Counted from the first letter of the stretch, positions 1 through 8,806 are shown. The stretch: DNA of 64,000 nt from JBBIGV01 sp037447335 (GCA_037447335.1 JBBIGV010000002.1:44198-108197); one strand, 5' to 3'. Program-made: numbers and translations. The notes: generated from the sequence alone by a model not told the origin.

Positions 1-1044
1 CACCCCGAGTATTATGTAAAGCATACCGAAAAGGATGCTAATACACTTGGTTTTACACCATACTTTGAAGTAGATAATCTGACCCCGATTGAGGAGTATG
101 AATTGCTTGCAAAACGGCTTTCAAAAGTAGGAATTGAAGCATATGCTCTGAACATTCTGGATGATCTTAGTCTGCTTCTAAAGGATATAAAAAAGAATAA
201 ACCGGACGTCATTTTCAATTTTATTGAGATTTTTAAAGAAAATGCCCGGCTGGAGATGAATATAGTCGGACTGCTGGAATTGATGGGAATTCCTTACACT
301 GGCGCTCCGCCCATGGCTCTGGCTAACTGTCAAAGCAAAATATTGGCTAAACGTCTTCTTAATTCGGTGAACATTCCCACCCCCAGATTCTTAGTGATAA
401 GAAAAGCGGTAAAACGTGTTATCCACGATCTGAATTACCCGATTATTGTTAAACCTGCTTATGAGGATGCAAGTGTAGGCATTGAAAACGAATCCATCGT
501 TACTACACATAAAGCGCTCCGTGAACGGATTGAGTATGTGCATAAATATTTTCAACAGCCTGCACTCCTGGAAGAATTTATAGAAGGACGGGAGCTTAAT
601 GTTGCAATGCTTGGGGATGTGAACTCGAGAACAGAGAAACCCATAGCCCTTCCGATAAGTGAAATTGACTTCCGGGAAATGCCGAATCATCTTTATAACA
701 TTGTAAGCTACCAGGCAAAATGGGATCCGCATCATGAAGCTTATCACAAAACAATCCCTATCTGCCCTGCTGTAATTCCAAAAAAAATTGAGAAGAAGGC
801 AAAGGAAATTGCATTAAAGGCTTTCAGAATTATGAGCTGCCGTGATTATGCGCGGGTTGATATGAGGCTTGCCAAAGACAATAAGCTTTACGTACTTGAA
901 GTTAACCCGAATCCCGATTTAACTGAAGGCGCTGGTTTTATGCGTTCTGCCGAAGCAGCAGGTTATTCATACATTCAGGCTATGAAAAAGATAATCAGAC
1001 TTGCATACCACAGGGGCAATAGGGAGGGGATTGTCAGGAATTAA
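1..1044 (+). CDS. D-alanine-D-alanine ligase-like ATP-grasp enzyme (5' partial)
   Basis: The reading frame is open from base 1, so the gene starts upstream; 347 residues are visible. It has the layout of the D-Ala-D-Ala ligase/ATP-grasp family: a central domain beginning near YTGAPPMALANCQSK, the ATP-binding segment PIIVKPAYEDASVGI, the EEFIEGRELNVA strand, and the metal-binding end RVDMRLAKDN...LEVNPNPDL. ATP-grasp ligases join a carboxylate to an amine through an acyl-phosphate. Whether this one makes D-Ala-D-Ala for peptidoglycan or another amide-linked product cannot be decided from the visible part. A TTG at 103 could be taken as a start but lies inside the conserved frame. Its 3' end overlaps the convergent HAD gene by 11 bp. 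Confidence 0.8.
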   Translation, partial: HPEYYVKHTEKDANTLGFTPYFEVDNLTPIEEYELLAKRLSKVGIEAYALNILDDLSLLLKDIKKNKPDVIFNFIEIFKENARLEMNIVGLLELMGIPYTGAPPMALANCQSKILAKRLLNSVNIPTPRFLVIRKAVKRVIHDLNYPIIVKPAYEDASVGIENESIVTTHKALRERIEYVHKYFQQPALLEEFIEGRELNVAMLGDVNSRTEKPIALPISEIDFREMPNHLYNIVSYQAKWDPHHEAYHKTIPICPAVIPKKIEKKAKEIALKAFRIMSCRDYARVDMRLAKDNKLYVLEVNPNPDLTEGAGFMRSAEAAGYSYIQAMKKIIRLAYHRGNREGIVRN

Positions 1045-1807
1045 TTTTTTGAAGAATATTTATTGCTTCAATCAGGTTATCTGCTTCATAATCCGGTTTA
1101 ATGCCGGATTGTTTAGCAGCCTGCCTGGTGGTTTTGCCGGAATAGATAAGAATTCCCTTTCCGCCGATTTGCTGTGCCGCAAGTATGTCTGTTTCGATAT
1201 CATCACCAAGCATAATAAACCTCGAATCTGCTTTTACACCAAGTTCCTTTAATGCAGATCGGAAATAAATAGGTGACGGCTTGCCAATCAGAACGGACTT
1301 CTTACCCGCAGCATATTCAATTGCAGTTATAAACGCACCGGCATCCAAACACAAATTACCTTTTGGAGCCCAGAATTTATTCATCTGCATTGCAACTAAA
1401 TCTGCTCCGTTATGAACATAACGAAATATCTTATTGAGATTTTCATAATTCCATTCTTCTCCGAGATCACCTACAACAACGGCTTCCGGTTTATCGAAAT
1501 CAATAATATCCTTAAAAAGAGTTTTAATTGATTCTGTGCAAAACACAGCTGCACTCTTATAATTTGCTTTTACGTAAGAGATCGCCGCATCTGCTGCCGT
1601 CATTGCTTTAATAGTTGTTTTGATTCCGGATTCTGCAAAAAACTGATGTACTTCATCGCCGGTTCTTAATGTAGAATTGCTGATAATGTAGGCAGGGATA
1701 TTATTCCCTTCCATAAAACTAAAAAATTCTTCTATACCGGGGGCAGGGGTATTCCCTGTTTTAATCACACCGTCAAAGTCTATTAATATGGGAACGGGCT
1801 TCTTCAT
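1034..1807 (-). CDS. HAD-superfamily (class IIA, NagD-like) phosphatase
   Basis: About 257 residues from ATG 1807. The nucleophile motif is ILIDFDGVIKTGN (DxD replaced by the DFDGV form of this subfamily), motif II is the SNS of YIISNSTLRTG, the large cap lies in between, and motifs III/IV appear as GKPSPIYF and MLGDDIETDILAA. This is the NagD/phosphoglycolate phosphatase type that hydrolyses small phosphorylated metabolites in the cytoplasm; the substrate is unknown. The frame stays open upstream to 1960, but that extension lies inside the DUF6580 gene and has no family sequence, so ATG 1807 is preferred. A strong palindrome lies just upstream (1825-1855). It overlaps the convergent ligase gene by 11 bp. 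Confidence 0.8.
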   Translation of the reverse strand: MKKPVPILIDFDGVIKTGNTPAPGIEEFFSFMEGNNIPAYIISNSTLRTGDEVHQFFAESGIKTTIKAMTAADAAISYVKANYKSAAVFCTESIKTLFKDIIDFDKPEAVVVGDLGEEWNYENLNKIFRYVHNGADLVAMQMNKFWAPKGNLCLDAGAFITAIEYAAGKKSVLIGKPSPIYFRSALKELGVKADSRFIMLGDDIETDILAAQQIGGKGILIYSGKTTRQAAKQSGIKPDYEADNLIEAINILQKINS

Positions 1808-1824
1808 TTGAATTTGAGACAGGT

Positions 1825-1855
1825 TTGCAGCACAGACTGATAATCTGTGCTGCAA
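1825..1855. repeat. Palindrome with 12-bp arms between HAD and DUF6580 genes
   Basis: Arms TTGCAGCACAGA and TCTGTGCTGCAA are separated by 7 bases. There is no T-run on either side, so it is a poor intrinsic terminator. The core AGCACAGA...TCTGTGCT is shared with the central hairpin of element B (7962-8079 and 63457-63574), but the element B terminal repeats are absent here. Confidence 0.6.
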
Positions 1856-1874
1856 GTTGATAAAAGATTTATAA

Positions 1875-2396
1875 TTATGAATTTGCTCGTGCCAGGACAG
1901 GAAACTTAATCTTTGCAAATTCAAAAGCCCCGAATAAAATGCCCGCGTAAAACAAATCACCGAGCAGAGTGTAATGGAAAAATGGAATAGCAGCGGTATA
2001 GCAAGCTGCTAGCCCTGCACCGGTTGCCGGATATAAAGGTGACACAAGCCAAACAGCGAAGTTTGTGATAATAAAAAATGAAACTGATGCTGTTACAGAC
2101 GCAAGCGCAATACTGGTAACCTTCTTTTGTTTTATCATTAGGGAACCGATAAATACTATCAACGCAAAACTTAAGTAAACGGCTATCAAAGTATTGTGTA
2201 AACCTATGATGAGGTCTGTAATTAACATTGCTGCAATCGGGACAATGTATGCAAGTCTCTTTTCCTTAAAATATGCACCGGCAAACAATGCCATAGCTGC
2301 AATCGGGACAAAGTTCGGTGGGTGGGGCAGAAGCCTTACTAAAGCTGCTGCAACTATCATCCCCATCAGAACCAATAATCTCGGGTTTGCTTTCAT
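1875..2396 (-). CDS. DUF6580 family integral membrane protein, possible transporter S component
   Basis: 173 residues with about five hydrophobic segments. The N-terminal signature (VRLLPHPPNFVPIAAMALFAGAYF) and the LITDLIIGLHNT segment resemble the DUF6580 family, which looks like the substrate-binding S components of ECF vitamin transporters. It lies 87 bp downstream of the TonB-dependent receptor, in the same direction, within the unit headed by the cobalamin riboswitch. Context therefore suggests a part in moving a corrinoid or corrinoid precursor across the inner membrane, but no ECF ATPase or T component is in the window. The membrane topology is visible in the sequence; the function is inference. 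Confidence 0.7.
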   Translation of the reverse strand: MKANPRLLVLMGMIVAAALVRLLPHPPNFVPIAAMALFAGAYFKEKRLAYIVPIAAMLITDLIIGLHNTLIAVYLSFALIVFIGSLMIKQKKVTSIALASVTASVSFFIITNFAVWLVSPLYPATGAGLAACYTAAIPFFHYTLLGDLFYAGILFGAFEFAKIKFPVLARANS

Positions 2397-2483
2397 AATT
2401 TATTCCTTTCTCTTAATCTTAATTTTAATTTTTCAATTGATAAAATATAAGTAATTCAATCTCTTTAATGAAACTAAGGAACA

Positions 2484-4421
2484 TCAAAGAGTAAATTTTA
2501 ATCCCAGTGTCCCTGAAAATCCGGGTGTAGCATAGCCAAACACTTCTTCATAGTATTTGTTTGTAAGATTTTCCAGCTTACCGTAAATTCTTAAAAATGT
2601 GAATACGTCATAAGAAGCAGCAAGATTAATAAGCGTATAATCGCTCAGGTTAATCCTTTCAGCGGGGAATACAGAAAAATTCTTATCATCTCTTTGACCG
2701 GCATAAGATATTTCAACATAAACATTTGCATCCGGAATAAAGTTATAATTTACGCTCAGAGATGCTTTGTGCATCGGACGCCTTAAAAGCGCCTCACCTT
2801 CATCAACAGTACCTTTGCTCAAATCTTTGGTTTGTGTGAAGGTATAATTTGAATTAACAGTAAGAGTTTCCAGCGGTTTTACTGTTATGAAAACCTCTAT
2901 TCCTTTTGATTCAGCTTTATTGATATTTATAGTTCTGAAGTTTTCATCAAAACCGAAGAGATCTTTGAAGGTAGTCCGGAAGTAATTTATTCCTGCGGAA
3001 AAACTATTATTAATGAAGAACTGTTCAATGCCGGCATCCCAGCCGAAACTTTTTTCAGGATTCAGATCTGAATTACCAAACCCGGGATCAAAAAGATAAA
3101 ACAATGACGGCGCTTTGAATCCGGTACCAAACGTAGCTTTTATTTTTGTACCGGTTTGCCAGAAAACATAAGCAGGTGCAATTCTGTAAGTTACAACAGA
3201 ACCGAACCGGTTGTGGTTATCATATCTTACACCTATTGAATTGAAGAAATTGTTATCAAATCTGAACTGATGCTGAAAATAAGCTCCTGTTGTACGGGAT
3301 TTATTCTGAGGGAATAAGCTTTCAAAATCACCGAAGGATGAGAAATACAGATATTCTCCAATGGCTTTTTCTTCTTCTGTTTCAATCCCGGCAACAAAAA
3401 CATTATCTTCATTCAAATTGATAATATTCTGCCAATCGGATTTCAGCCTTTTCCCATCATACAAGCTTCTTGATGATGCAGGATTGTTGAGTGATTCATC
3501 AAATTTATACTTACGAAGATTCCTGGTAAAAGAAACGCCGGCTTTTTGATTCCACAATCCATCAAATAAAGTAAGGATCGCTTCGCCGCGGTAGGCTTGT
3601 TCTTCTAAATTGAAAATGAAGGTTGGGTCATCTCCGAACTCACCTCCAAACTGATCATAATCAGCATCCATTTTATTAAATCGTCCGTAAAAGTTCACAT
3701 TCAAAAATTCACTAACCTTTGCCCCGATTCTTGCAGTGAGATATGAAGAAGCCGCTCCGTCTTTTTCAGTGTTGCCGTATTTTTCGGATGCGGAAGAAAA
3801 ACCGTCAGTTCTCCATCGGCTCATGGTAACAGAGTAATTCATCATATTATAAGAACCATTAAGTCCGACTAGTCCCTTGTAGGTATTATAAGATCCGCCG
3901 TCTGTTGAAATGAAGAAATCGTTTGATCCTGTTCCTTTTTTAGTAATGATGTTTATAACGCCAGCCATTGCATCAGAGCCGTAAAGAGTGCTTTGCGGTC
4001 CTCTTAAAATTTCAATTCTTTCGATATTATCAACCGGTAAGGTTGAAAAGTCGAAGAAGTTTGCCGGGTCGTTAACCATATTCATTTTGATGCCATCAAT
4101 TAGGATCATCGTATGGCTGGTGTTGGAACCCCGCGTATAAACGTTTGTGAGTTTGCCCGGTCCACCCTGCTGTGAAAATGACAAACCATATTCACTTTGA
4201 AGTAATTCATACACATTGGTTTTCATTCGGTTAGAAATCATTGCTGAATCAATAACAGATACGGAGCTTGCTAACTCAATTGTCGGGGTATAAGTTCTTG
4301 TAGCAGTTACAACCACATCTGAAAGCGGATATACTTTTTGAGTATCATCCTGTTGCGCAAATACAGCATGTAAAGCCGAAAACAAAACAAAGAAAGCAAA
4401 AAGAGATTTTAATGAAAGCAT
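2484..4421 (-). CDS. btuB: TonB-dependent outer membrane receptor, probably for cobalamin (BtuB-like)
   Basis: 645 residues. A signal peptide occupies residues 1-22 (ending AVFAQ), followed by a TonB-box-like region (VVVTATRTYTP) and a plug domain with the usual IERIEILRGPQSTLYG and GVINIITKK strands to about residue 150. The rest is a 22-strand-type barrel ending in GTLGLKFTL. The length (about 600-650) fits BtuB. Such receptors import large scarce ligands using energy passed by TonB. The cobalamin riboswitch and terminator upstream make corrinoid the likely ligand. The ATG at 4421 is preceded by an AAGGAG ribosome site. The gene symbol rests on the riboswitch rather than on ligand residues. 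Confidence 0.85.
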   Translation of the reverse strand: MLSLKSLFAFFVLFSALHAVFAQQDDTQKVYPLSDVVVTATRTYTPTIELASSVSVIDSAMISNRMKTNVYELLQSEYGLSFSQQGGPGKLTNVYTRGSNTSHTMILIDGIKMNMVNDPANFFDFSTLPVDNIERIEILRGPQSTLYGSDAMAGVINIITKKGTGSNDFFISTDGGSYNTYKGLVGLNGSYNMMNYSVTMSRWRTDGFSSASEKYGNTEKDGAASSYLTARIGAKVSEFLNVNFYGRFNKMDADYDQFGGEFGDDPTFIFNLEEQAYRGEAILTLFDGLWNQKAGVSFTRNLRKYKFDESLNNPASSRSLYDGKRLKSDWQNIINLNEDNVFVAGIETEEEKAIGEYLYFSSFGDFESLFPQNKSRTTGAYFQHQFRFDNNFFNSIGVRYDNHNRFGSVVTYRIAPAYVFWQTGTKIKATFGTGFKAPSLFYLFDPGFGNSDLNPEKSFGWDAGIEQFFINNSFSAGINYFRTTFKDLFGFDENFRTININKAESKGIEVFITVKPLETLTVNSNYTFTQTKDLSKGTVDEGEALLRRPMHKASLSVNYNFIPDANVYVEISYAGQRDDKNFSVFPAERINLSDYTLINLAASYDVFTFLRIYGKLENLTNKYYEEVFGYATPGFSGTLGLKFTL

Positions 4422-4477
4422 AGAAGTTACTCCTTATAAAAAGTTAAATAAGTAACTTCGCGGGTTAAAAAGTTGAG

Positions 4478-4507
4478 ATAAAACGATAGGAAAAGAGCCA
4501 TCGTTAA
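4478..4507 (-). terminator. Intrinsic terminator in the riboswitch expression platform
   Basis: Read on the minus strand: stem AACGAT(GG)...(CC)TATCGTT with an 8-10 nt loop, followed by a short U-rich run. It lies between the B12 box and the receptor start codon, where a transcriptional riboswitch places its OFF-state terminator. The pairing alternative (anti-terminator) was not resolved. Confidence 0.5.
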
Positions 4508-4548
4508 TTTTACCTTTAGCGCGAAGGTTGATTAATTTTAAAATTTAC

Positions 4549-4837
4549 GGCAGGTCTCCTGGCTTCTACCAGTAGGCAATTTACAATAGGCAGTAGGCAA
4601 ACTTGCATACTGCTTACTGCTTGTTGCATACTGATTTTCACAGTTGCGCGACAGCGCCGGAATTGATGGCTTTACCCGTCATCCTGAACTTGCCCGCCTT
4701 GGCTCGACTGCCAGGTCAGGACAGGTTTAAGGTTACTGGAGATTCCGAATAAAATTCGGAAAGACACCGCACCGGACTTCCCTATATTTCCCTTTATCCC
4801 GAAAACCGGAACAGGGACACCGTAAAATCTGTTCAAA
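4549..4837 (-). promoter_or_regulatory. Cobalamin riboswitch (enlarged)
   Basis: On the minus strand the aptamer shows the conserved pieces in order: AAAGGGAA and GAAGTCCGGTGCGGTGTC (4755-4785), AATTCCGGCGCTGTCGCGC with AACTGTGA (about 4637-4662), and the B12 box AGCCAGGAGACCTGCC ending at 4549. It senses adenosyl- or other cobalamins and represses the downstream receptor. At about 290 nt it is longer than the usual 180-220 nt. Two peripheral stems are enlarged by repeat-like sequence: 4568-4633, with several copies of a CAGTAGGCAA/TTGCATACTG hairpin, and about 4678-4755, with a CCTGAACTTG...CAGG segment. The rest of the gap between the receptor and sdhC (4838-5082) is AT-rich and holds no gene. 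Confidence 0.9.
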
Positions 4838-4963
4838 GAACTGCGGCAAAAATAAACATTATCCGGTAAAGTTCAAATTTTTAATCGTTTTACTTCACAG
4901 TTTTAACTTTTTTTTCTAAGTTGCATTATAATTTATTATCAAATGTTAACATCTGACTTTTGC

Positions 4964-4992
4964 TTGAAACTTTTCTATTACATACTTAATTC
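4964..4992 (+). promoter_or_regulatory. Possible sdh operon promoter
   Basis: TTGAAA at 4964-4969, a 17-bp spacer, then TAATTC at 4987-4992, about 90 bp before sdhC. A TAACTTTG at 4996-5003 also resembles the Bacteroidetes -7 box but lacks a well-spaced partner. Sequence match only. Confidence 0.3.
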
Positions 4993-5082
4993 AGTTAACT
5001 TTGAATTTTTTCCCATCTCTAAATGTTTACCATTCAAAATTTTAATCTTGTTTAATCATTATGACTAAAAAGGAGTTTTTTA

Positions 5083-5760
5083 ATGGGCTGGTTTTTTAGC
5101 TTTTTGAATTCCTCCATCGGAAAAAAAATTACGATGGCCGTAACGGGAGGATTTCTGATTATATTTCTCGTTGTTCATCTGGTAGGAAATACAACCTTGT
5201 TCTTCGGTGCAGAAGCATTTAACGGGTATGTATCATCCCTCGATGTTGTTAAACCTCTGATCAGAGTAATCGAAGTAGTTCTCCTCGCTGCATTTTTAAT
5301 ACACATTGTAAACGGGGTAAGACTCTGGTTAGAAAATAAGAAGGCTCGCGGGGTTAATTATAAGGTAAATGGCTCGTCCGAAAGCAGCGATGTTTTCTCA
5401 AGGACGATGTTTCTAACCGGGTCTGTAATTTTTATTTTTCTTGTATTGCATTTGAAAACCTTTTTCTGGCAGTTTAACATTTACGAACCCGGAAGTCTTG
5501 CCGCTCAACATCAATACTATCAAATAGTTGTTGAGGCTTTCAGCATTTGGTGGTATGTTTTACTATATGTGATTGCAATGGCGCTTTTAGGCTTCCATCT
5601 TAACCATGGATTTCAGAGCGCTTTCCAGACTTTCGGATGGAACCACAAAAAATATTTTCCGCTGATTGAAAAAATCGGGGCTGTCTATGCAATTTTTATG
5701 GCAGCCGGATTTGCTTCAATGCCTATTTACTTCTTTATTGTTTACGGAGGCAGCAAATGA
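5083..5760 (+). CDS. sdhC: Succinate dehydrogenase/fumarate reductase cytochrome b subunit
   Basis: 225 residues with five transmembrane helices, matching the single-subunit di-haem cytochrome b558 type found in Bacteroidota and relatives. Histidines in the helices (VVHLVGN, LIHIVNG, VLHLKTFFW, GFHLNHG) are the expected haem ligands. It anchors SdhA/SdhB to the membrane and passes electrons between the iron-sulphur clusters and menaquinone. The start ATG follows AAAAAGGAG. Its stop overlaps the sdhA ATG by 4 bp, so translation is coupled. No separate sdhD is expected for this type. Confidence 0.93.
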   Translation: MGWFFSFLNSSIGKKITMAVTGGFLIIFLVVHLVGNTTLFFGAEAFNGYVSSLDVVKPLIRVIEVVLLAAFLIHIVNGVRLWLENKKARGVNYKVNGSSESSDVFSRTMFLTGSVIFIFLVLHLKTFFWQFNIYEPGSLAAQHQYYQIVVEAFSIWWYVLLYVIAMALLGFHLNHGFQSAFQTFGWNHKKYFPLIEKIGAVYAIFMAAGFASMPIYFFIVYGGSK

Positions 5761-7667
5761 CAGAGCTAAATTCTAAAATTCCGGAAGGACATATTTCTGA
5801 AAAGTGGATAAATCATAAATTCAATATGAAGCTGGTTAACCCGGCTAATAAAAGAAAGTACACTATTATTGTTGTAGGAACAGGCTTAGCAGGTGCATCA
5901 GCAGCGGCTTCGCTTGGCGAGCTTGGATACAATGTATTGGCATTCACTTTTCATGATAGTGCAAGAAGAGCTCATAGCATTTCAGCACAAGGTGGCATAA
6001 ATGCATCAAAAAATTATCAGAATGATGGCGATTCAACTTACAGACTTTTTTACGATACTGTAAAAGGCGGAGACTTCCGTGCCCGTGAAGCAAATGTTCA
6101 TCGCCTTGCTGAAGTAAGCGGCAATATTATTGATCAGTGTGTTGCACAGGGAGTACCGTTTGCAAGAGAATACGGAGGTTTGCTTGATAACCGTTCATTT
6201 GGCGGTGCACAGGTTTCCAGAACTTTTTATGCACGCGGTCAAACCGGTCAGCAGCTTTTACTTGGAGCTGTAAGCGCGCTTAACCGGCAGGTTGATAAAG
6301 GGTCTGTAAAACTTTTTACCAGAAGAGAAATGCTTGATGTGGTAATTGTTGACGGTTCAGCTAAAGGCATTGTTTGCAGAAACCTTTTAACCGGTGAAAT
6401 TGAAAAATACTCTGCCCATGCCGTATGCCTTGCTACCGGCGGTTATGCAAATGTTTACTTCCTTTCAACAAATGCGATGAACTGTAATGCCACTGCAATC
6501 TGGCGTGCACACAAGCGCGGTGCATTTTTCGGAAATCCCTGCTTCACTCAGATACATCCGACTTGTTTACCGCTGCACGGTGATTCGCAGTCAAAATTAA
6601 CATTGATGAGTGAGTCATTGCGTAATGATGGAAGAGTCTGGGTATCAAAAAAGAAAAATGATATGCGTCATCCAGGCGAAATACCGGAAGATGAAAGAGA
6701 TTATTACCTCGAAAGAAAATATCCGTCATTCGGAAACCTTTCGCCAAGAGACATTTCATCCCGCGCAGCAAAAGAAGTTTGCGATGAAGGCAGGGGTGTA
6801 AAGGGTGGCGAAGCAGTCTATCTTGATTTCAGAGATGCGATAAACAGACTTGGCAAGCATGTAATCGAAGAACGATACGGTAACCTTTTTGAAATTTACG
6901 AAACAATTACCGGCGAAAATCCTTATAACGTTCCAATGATGATTTATCCCGCGCCGCATTATACGATGGGCGGACTTTGGGTTGATTATAACCTGATGAG
7001 CACAATACCCGGATTATTCGTACTTGGTGAAGCCAACTTCTCAGACCACGGCGCTAACAGGCTGGGTGCTTCTGCGCTTATGCAAGGGCTTGCTGATGGT
7101 TATTTTGTTATACCATATACAATGGGAGATTATCTTGCTTCTGAAAAACCGGCTTATGTAAAAACAGATCATCCCGAATTCGAAAAAGTTGCCAACGAAG
7201 TGAAAGACCTGACTTACAAGCTTCTTTCAATTAAAGGCAAGCGAACTGTGGATGATATTCACAAGCAGCTCGGACGTATTATGTGGAATAAAGTCGGAAT
7301 GGCTCGCAAGGAACAAGGGCTGAAAGAAGCTATAAACGAAATCCGCGAGCTGAAAAAGGAATTTTGGCAGAATGTAACAATTCCCGGCAGCGGTGATGAT
7401 GTAAATCAGACCCTTGAACGAGCTGGAAGATTGGTTGACTACTTTGAGCTTGGTGAGTTAATGGCTCTGGATGCACTCGAAAGAAACGAATCCTGCGGTG
7501 GTCACTTCAGAGTTGAATACCAGTTTGAAGACGGAGAGGCAAAACGCGACGACGAGCATTTCTCTTTCGTTTCTGCCTGGGAATTTGCAGGCGAAAGCAA
7601 ATGGAATCTTCATAAAGAACATCTTCAGTTTGAATATGTAAAACCGGCAATAAGGAGTTATAAATAA
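5757..7667 (+). CDS. sdhA: Succinate dehydrogenase/fumarate reductase flavoprotein subunit
   Basis: 636 residues, normal for the family. The FAD-binding GTGLAGASAA is at residues 41-50, the covalent FAD histidine is probably H73 in RRAHSISAQGGINA, and active-site segments HPTCLPLHG (about 267) and HGANRLGASALMQGL are present. It oxidises succinate to fumarate, or the reverse, on the cytoplasmic face. It overlaps sdhC by 4 bp. Its last codons and stop fall inside a 30-bp sequence (7639-7668) repeated just before sdhB; the inserted DUF1016 remnant lies between, but the SdhA C-terminus appears intact. Confidence 0.95.
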   Translation: MTELNSKIPEGHISEKWINHKFNMKLVNPANKRKYTIIVVGTGLAGASAAASLGELGYNVLAFTFHDSARRAHSISAQGGINASKNYQNDGDSTYRLFYDTVKGGDFRAREANVHRLAEVSGNIIDQCVAQGVPFAREYGGLLDNRSFGGAQVSRTFYARGQTGQQLLLGAVSALNRQVDKGSVKLFTRREMLDVVIVDGSAKGIVCRNLLTGEIEKYSAHAVCLATGGYANVYFLSTNAMNCNATAIWRAHKRGAFFGNPCFTQIHPTCLPLHGDSQSKLTLMSESLRNDGRVWVSKKKNDMRHPGEIPEDERDYYLERKYPSFGNLSPRDISSRAAKEVCDEGRGVKGGEAVYLDFRDAINRLGKHVIEERYGNLFEIYETITGENPYNVPMMIYPAPHYTMGGLWVDYNLMSTIPGLFVLGEANFSDHGANRLGASALMQGLADGYFVIPYTMGDYLASEKPAYVKTDHPEFEKVANEVKDLTYKLLSIKGKRTVDDIHKQLGRIMWNKVGMARKEQGLKEAINEIRELKKEFWQNVTIPGSGDDVNQTLERAGRLVDYFELGELMALDALERNESCGGHFRVEYQFEDGEAKRDDEHFSFVSAWEFAGESKWNLHKEHLQFEYVKPAIRSYK

Positions 7668-7668
7668 T
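7639..7668 (+). repeat. 30-bp direct repeat, left copy (sdhA tail)
   Basis: Identical to 8804-8833. It contains the last sdhA codons, the sdhA stop, the AAGGAG ribosome site and the first two bases of an AT-type start codon. The two copies bracket the DUF1016 gene, so this looks like a target duplication made when that gene entered an ancestral sdhA-sdhB junction. Confidence 0.9.
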
Positions 7669-8806
7669 TGAATTCTGCTGCGGCAAATATTCATGAGCAT
7701 AAAGTGTTTCTCCAGGTTGTTGAATTAATCAAACAATCTAAGCACAAAGTATTTGCAGCGGTTAATACAGAACTAATAGATTTATACTGGAAAATCGGTG
7801 AATCTATTTCCCGGAAAGTTCAGTCTGATGGTTGGGGACAGGGAACCGTAGAGGAATTATCCAGATTCATCCAAAAAGAAATGATTGGTTCAAGAGGATT
7901 TTCGCCCCAGAATTTATGGAGAATGAAGCAATTTTATGAGGTTTACTCCTCTTCTCCAATTGAGGCTGACCAAAATGTAGCACAGATTACTAATCTGTGC
8001 TACGATGAATTTGAATTTAATCTGAAATCAGACATATAAATTCAGAATTGTTTGCAAAATTTACTTTTTGGTCAGCCTCAATTGACCTGGACTAATAATC
8101 TTATTATTCTTTCAAAAACAAAAGCAATCGAAGAAAAAGAGTTCTACATAAAGCTTTCTATAAAAGAAAAATACTCCAAACGCGAATTAGAAAGACAAAT
8201 TAATTCTGCTGTTTATGAAAGATTTTTATTATCCCGGCAAAAACTCTCAACAATGTTGAAAGAACAAGATAAACCGGCAGTTCAACAAATCAACGAGGTT
8301 TTTAGAGATAAGTATATTTTTGAGTTTCTTGATCTTCCGGAAAATTTTAGTGAAAGGATTTGAGAATGTCCCTGGTAAAAAATTTAAGAGAATTTATACT
8401 TGAGCTGGGAAAAGGGTTCACCTTTGTTGGGGAAGAATATCGTTTACAGGTAGGCACTAAAGATTTCTTTGTAGATTTACTTTTTTATCATCGCGGGTTA
8501 CAATGCCTGGTTGCCATTGATTTGAAGATCGACGAGTTCAGTCCGGAATACCTTGGCAAAATGAATTTTTATCTGGAAGCTCTTGATAAGACACAAAAGT
8601 TACCTAATGAAAATCCAGGCGTTGGATTAATATTATGTAAAACCAAAAATGATGAAATTGTGAACTATACATTGAATAGAAACTTATCCCCAACTAAAAT
8701 TGCAGAATACGAAACTCAGTTAATCGATAAGAATATTTTAAAGAAAAAGTTACACGAACTTGGTGAATACTATTCATCTTTAGAAAAATCAATATCTGAT
8801 AATTAA
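7668..8806 (+). pseudogene. DUF1016 (YhcG-type PD-(D/E)XK nuclease) gene, broken in two places
   Basis: The three pieces 7668-8039, about 8052-8363 and 8360-8806 together cover one YhcG/DUF1016 protein: the N-terminal domain (LIDLYWKIGESIS, GFSPQNLWRMKQFYEVY), the middle TWTNNLIILSKTK...FYIKLSIKEKYSKREL, and the nuclease domain (FVGEEYRLQVG, FVDLLFYHRGLQCLVAIDLK). Break 1 is the 118-bp element B at 7962-8079, which brings a TAA. Break 2 is a one-base loss near 8357, where FSERI-stop should read on as FSERDLRMSLVKN. The start would be TTG 7668, directly after the duplicated sdhB ribosome site. Family members are linked to restriction and phage defence, but the biochemical role is poorly defined. 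It splits an otherwise tight sdhA-sdhB junction. Confidence 0.88.
7962..8079. mobile_element. Element B copy 1: 118-bp MITE-like element
   Basis: Bounded by perfect 14-bp inverted repeats GAGGCTGACCAAAA...TTTTGGTCAGCCTC, flanked by AATT on both sides (7958-7961 and 8080-8083). The interior has the palindrome TAGCACAGATTACTAATCTGTGCTA. It is identical to 63457-63574 except for one base (AGAATTG versus AGAGTTG). No coding capacity. Here it lies inside the DUF1016 pseudogene. Confidence 0.85.

Noticed and set aside
1808..1960. N-terminal extension of the HAD phosphatase
   Set aside because: It lies inside the DUF6580 gene and across the palindrome, and the catalytic DxD-type motif normally sits within 15 residues of the start, as it does from ATG 1807.
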